Translations under genes and position numbers: made by a program
DNA from: Bacteroidales bacterium
GTDB taxonomy: Bacteria > Bacteroidota > Bacteroidia > Bacteroidales > F082
Reading direction: 5' to 3'
NCBI GenBank assembly: GCA_017508895.1
Contig: JAFWRA010000191.1
Coordinates: forward strand, 1-17,244
DNA: 17,244 nucleotides
In this document: positions 14,280-17,244 of the stretch, piece by piece
How the letters are laid out: the number at the start of each line of letters is the position of its first letter
How positions within the stretch are numbered: position 1 is the first letter of the stretch
Notes under the pieces: generated by a model
The model's input: the letters and a program-made list of their open reading frames with translations, nothing else
Told to the model about the DNA's origin: nothing
The model's database searches: none

Positions 14280-14325
14280 CAACGAAAAGCATATTCTAAT
14301 CAATACATCATTAAAACCTAATCCT

Positions 14326-16362
14326 ATGAAAAAAACCTTACTATTTGCATTTGCCATGCTGTTTGCAACGGCAATGATGGCACAAAACCGTGCGGTTTTG
14401 CTGCAAGAATCGTTTGATGGTACCACCATGCCCGCTGGATGGTCGGTTGCTGGCCTTGGCCTAAGCAATTGGTCGGTCTCGCCCACTAACAATGCTGGCG
14501 GCGCAGCCAACGAGATGCATCTCACTTGGAGTCCCCAATTCAATGGTTTGTCTCGACTTGTCACTCCTGCCGTGGACCTCACAGGCATCAACAGCCTCGT
14601 ATTCTCCTTCAAGCATGCCTTAGACAACTACACAGGCAACAACATCATTGGTATCGCTACCACATCTGACGGTGGCACCACTTGGAACGAAGCCTGGAGC
14701 CAAGGCTACAACACCAGCAACTCATGGACAGTGAGCCAAGAAATCAGCACCCCTGACATGGGTCAAGCCAATGTGCAGTTCTGCATCTTCTTCAATGGCA
14801 ACAGCTACAACATCAATGACTGGTACTTTGATGACATCATGGTCTTCACGCTCGAAAACTTAGACCTTGCCATCACCTCGCCCACACTTCCCGACTTCAT
14901 CGGCAGCGGCGAGACTGCGTTTGGCATCAATGTGTTCAACTTCGGTGCCACTACGGTAACCTCTGTCGAGGCCACTTACGAAGTGGAGGGCATGGAACCT
15001 ATTACCGAAACCTTTGAGGTCGAAATTCCCTCACTGGGCAGCGAAACGATGATCTTCCCCACAACGACCCTGTTGAGCCCTGGTACCTACAATGTGGCCT
15101 ACAGCATCAACTTGGTCAACGGACAGGAAGACGATGTGCTTGACAACAACACCGCTGAAAAAGCCGTCTTTGCGGCTATCGGCACCGCCGAAAGAATCCC
15201 GATGATCGAGCACTTCTCATCGTCGACCTGCGGACCCTGCGTGAGTGTCAACACTCAAATGCTGAACTTCTGCAACAACAATCCCGGCCGCTTTACCTAC
15301 ACCAAGTATCAGATGAACTGGCCCGGCAATGGTGACCCGTACTATACCGCCGAAGGTGGCACCCGTCGTGATTATTACGGCGTGAATGCTGTTCCGCAAT
15401 GCTTCCTCGATGGTGAAGACCAAGGCTATGCCGCCGTTCAACAAACTGTTTTCGACCAACATGCCGAAAGAACCGCTTTCGTTGACATTAGAGGCTCCTT
15501 CGTTGTGGAAGGCAATACCATCAATATCAAGGCCGATATCATTCCTTTCATCGATGCCGACGCCCGTGTGTTCGTTTCCGTGAACGAAAAGGAAACCCAC
15601 AACAACGTTGGTGGCAATGGTGAGACCTCGTTCCACCACGTCTTCATGAAGATGTTGCCCGATGCACAAGGCACCACGGTCAATTTGGTCACTTGCGAGC
15701 CCCAGCATTTTGAGTTCACTCAAGACATGTCGGGAACCCACGTCGAGGAGATGAGCGACCTCGAAGTCTCCATCTGGGTGCAGAACTACGACTCCAAGGA
15801 GATGTTCAACAGCCGTTTTGCTTATGAATACACCGAAGAACACCCCTATGCCGTCGAAAACCTCACCCTCATCCAAGACGAGGAAGCCGAAGAGAATACC
15901 ATGGTGGCCTCTTGGGATGCACCGACGATGGGTAATCCTACGGGCTACAATGTGTATGTCAACAATGAGTTAGTCGCTGAGAACATCTCCGACTTGAGCT
16001 ATACCTTCGCTGGCGAACTGGGCGCTTTCTATACCGTCGCCGTGGTCGCTCTCTATGGTGATGACAAGACCTCCATCAAAATGCTTACTGGCATGGAAAA
16101 CACCTGGAGCGTCGAGGAAGTTGCAGCTAGCGTGTGCAAGGTTTACCCCAACCCCGCCAACAGCCAAGTGCGCATCGAAGCTGAAAACGACATCGAGAGC
16201 GTGATGGTCTATAATATGTTAGGCGCTTTGGTCGAAACGGTTAACGCCGACAGCAAGACCGTCAACGTGAACCTGAACCAATACAGCAATGGCGTGTATT
16301 TCTTCAACATCCGCCAGAGCAATGGTGTCGTCACCAACCAACGCGTGGTTGTGAATCATTAA
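14326..16362 (+). CDS. Secreted multidomain protein with Omp28-like thioredoxin domain and T9SS sorting domain
   Basis: A 678-residue protein. Signal peptide 1-20 (ends AMMAQ). Residues about 21-175 resemble a choice-of-anchor J / cleaved-adhesin beta-sandwich (ESFDGTTMPAGWS, SPQFNGLSRLVTPAVDL, WYFDDIMVF). Residues about 178-285 look like a CARDB-like beta domain. Residues about 288-430 match the Omp28-type thioredoxin fold: IPMIEHFSSSTCGPC supplies the redox pair Cys302-Cys305, and NAVPQ supplies the cis-proline (Pro357). Residues about 507-590 resemble fibronectin type III, and from about 604 a T9SS sorting domain (VYPNPANSQ, YNMLGALVE, YSNGVYFFNI) ends the protein. It is probably displayed on or released from the surface; a thiol-disulfide exchange role is possible but unproven. 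It converges on argF across a strong terminator. Confidence 0.88.
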   Translation: MKKTLLFAFAMLFATAMMAQNRAVLLQESFDGTTMPAGWSVAGLGLSNWSVSPTNNAGGAANEMHLTWSPQFNGLSRLVTPAVDLTGINSLVFSFKHALDNYTGNNIIGIATTSDGGTTWNEAWSQGYNTSNSWTVSQEISTPDMGQANVQFCIFFNGNSYNINDWYFDDIMVFTLENLDLAITSPTLPDFIGSGETAFGINVFNFGATTVTSVEATYEVEGMEPITETFEVEIPSLGSETMIFPTTTLLSPGTYNVAYSINLVNGQEDDVLDNNTAEKAVFAAIGTAERIPMIEHFSSSTCGPCVSVNTQMLNFCNNNPGRFTYTKYQMNWPGNGDPYYTAEGGTRRDYYGVNAVPQCFLDGEDQGYAAVQQTVFDQHAERTAFVDIRGSFVVEGNTINIKADIIPFIDADARVFVSVNEKETHNNVGGNGETSFHHVFMKMLPDAQGTTVNLVTCEPQHFEFTQDMSGTHVEEMSDLEVSIWVQNYDSKEMFNSRFAYEYTEEHPYAVENLTLIQDEEAEENTMVASWDAPTMGNPTGYNVYVNNELVAENISDLSYTFAGELGAFYTVAVVALYGDDKTSIKMLTGMENTWSVEEVAASVCKVYPNPANSQVRIEAENDIESVMVYNMLGALVETVNADSKTVNVNLNQYSNGVYFFNIRQSNGVVTNQRVVVNH

Positions 16363-16382
16363 TGACGTTGAAGTCATTCAAT

Positions 16383-16414
16383 AAAAAAGGGAACCCGATT
16401 GGGTTCCCTTTTTT
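16383..16414. terminator. Strong bidirectional intrinsic terminator
   Basis: AAAAAAGGGAACCC, loop GATT, GGGTTCCCTTTTTT: a perfect GC-rich 8-bp stem with an A-tract on one side and a T-tract on the other. It lies between the stop codons of two convergent genes (16362 and 16437) and should serve both. Confidence 0.92.
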
Positions 16415-16436
16415 GTTTGATGCACTTGGACTGTGA

Positions 16437-17243
16437 TTAGTCGCCCAACGTGGCCACCATAACGGCCTTGATGGTGTGCATGCGGTTCTCAGCCTCGTCG
16501 AAGACGATGCTGTTCTCGCTTTCGAATACATCCTCGGTGACCTCGATACCGTTCAAGCCGAACTTCTCATAAACGTCGCGGCCGGCCTTGGTCTCCAGAT
16601 TGTGATACGAAGGAAGGCAGTGCATGAACTTGCACTTGGGGTTGCCTGTCTTTTTCATCAGTTCTGCGTTGACCTGATAGGGCATCAGCATATTGATGCG
16701 CTCTTTCCACACGCTGTCGGGCTCGCCCATCGATACCCAGATGTCAGTGTAGATGAAGTCAAGACCCTTCACGCCCTTCTCCACGTCGTCGGTGACGGTA
16801 AGCTTGGCACCGGTTTCCTTGGCGATTTCCTGGCACTTCTTGACAAGATCTTTGGCCGGCTGCAGTTTCTTGGGGGCAATAATGCGGATGTCCATACCCA
16901 TCTTCACACCACCGACCATCAGGCTGTTGCCCATATTGTAGCGGGCATCGCCGATATAAGCGAACTTCACCTGGTTGAGGGGCTTATCGGTATGCTCCTG
17001 AATGGTGAGGAAGTCGGCCAGAATCTGAGTGGGGTGAGCTTCGGCGGTAAGACCGTTCCACACGGGGACGCCGGCATATTTGGCCAGTTCCTCGACTGTG
17101 GCCTGGTCGAAGCCACGGTACTCGATGCCGTCGAACATACGACCCAGCACGCGGGCGGTGTCAGCCATCGATTCCTTGATGCCGATCTGTGAGCCAGTGG
17201 GGCCGAGATAGGTGACGTGGGCACCTTGGTCCTTGGCGCCAAC
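16437..17243 (-). CDS. argF: Ornithine carbamoyltransferase, C-terminal 268 residues (5' end beyond window)
   Basis: The frame stays open to the right edge, so the methionine at 17168 is internal: upstream codons read [23 protein letters not shown], a conserved stretch of this enzyme (given here in one family-typical run of 20 or so residues). The enzyme makes citrulline from ornithine and carbamoyl phosphate in arginine synthesis. Visible motifs are HPTQ (carbamoyl phosphate site), the ornithine-loop SMGE in '[13 protein letters not shown]', and MHCLP with the catalytic cysteine. The amino-terminal STRTR motif is outside the window. The SMG loop argues for a true ornithine enzyme rather than the N-acetyl- or N-succinylornithine versions found in some Bacteroidota and Xanthomonas. 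A catabolic (arcB) role is also possible; the neighbours shown do not decide it. Confidence 0.93.
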   Translation of the reverse strand, partial: VGAKDQGAHVTYLGPTGSQIGIKESMADTARVLGRMFDGIEYRGFDQATVEELAKYAGVPVWNGLTAEAHPTQILADFLTIQEHTDKPLNQVKFAYIGDARYNMGNSLMVGGVKMGMDIRIIAPKKLQPAKDLVKKCQEIAKETGAKLTVTDDVEKGVKGLDFIYTDIWVSMGEPDSVWKERINMLMPYQVNAELMKKTGNPKCKFMHCLPSYHNLETKAGRDVYEKFGLNGIEVTEDVFESENSIVFDEAENRMHTIKAVMVATLGD

Positions 17244-17244
17244 C

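Noticed and set aside
16476..17192. 238-residue plus-strand frame opposite argF
   Set aside because: Shadow of the ornithine carbamoyltransferase gene, which has clear motifs.

Overview
The window looks like chromosome of a Bacteroidota organism, most likely a Bacteroidales (genus not determinable). The grounds are four secreted multidomain proteins ending in the C-terminal sorting domain of the type IX secretion system (T9SS), a DUF3244-like small secreted protein, promoters of the Bacteroidota form (TTG about 19 bp upstream of TAnnTTTG) rather than -35/-10 boxes, no clear Shine-Dalgarno sequences, and a menaquinone gene. Nothing beyond one 27-bp flanked cassette looks phage- or plasmid-like, and no tRNA, rRNA or CRISPR array was seen. 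No gene-free stretch exceeds about 200 bases.

Left region (1-9124), a cell-surface locus. The 3' end of a LuxR-like helix-turn-helix regulator is followed by a small secreted DUF3244-like protein and three large T9SS cargo genes on the same strand: a BspA-type leucine-rich-repeat protein, a 1401-residue fusion of a caspase/legumain-like cysteine protease with a beta-helix, a helical stalk and a sorting domain, and a second BspA-type paralogue. The DUF3244-like gene and the first BspA gene share a near-identical promoter module: a direct CCGMACC repeat with 10-bp periodicity placed 16 bp before the -33 TTG. The adjacent regulator is the obvious candidate to bind it. The fusion and both BspA genes are mosaic: conserved ends or scaffold joined to modules of different base composition.

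Middle region (9125-14225), mostly housekeeping: a serine hydrolase of the class C beta-lactamase family (minus strand), a DEAD-box RNA helicase with a DbpA-type RNA-binding domain and a long charged tail, and menA for menaquinone synthesis. Between helicase and menA sits an AT-rich GxxExxY-family gene with paired hairpins on both sides, bracketed by 27-bp imperfect inverted repeats each made of three 9-bp units. This looks like a small mobile or formerly mobile cassette. menA itself carries an in-frame palindromic repeat.

Right region (14226-17244): a fourth T9SS cargo with an Omp28-like thioredoxin domain (CGPC) converges on the 3' part of an ornithine carbamoyltransferase gene that runs off the right edge, with a strong bidirectional terminator between them.
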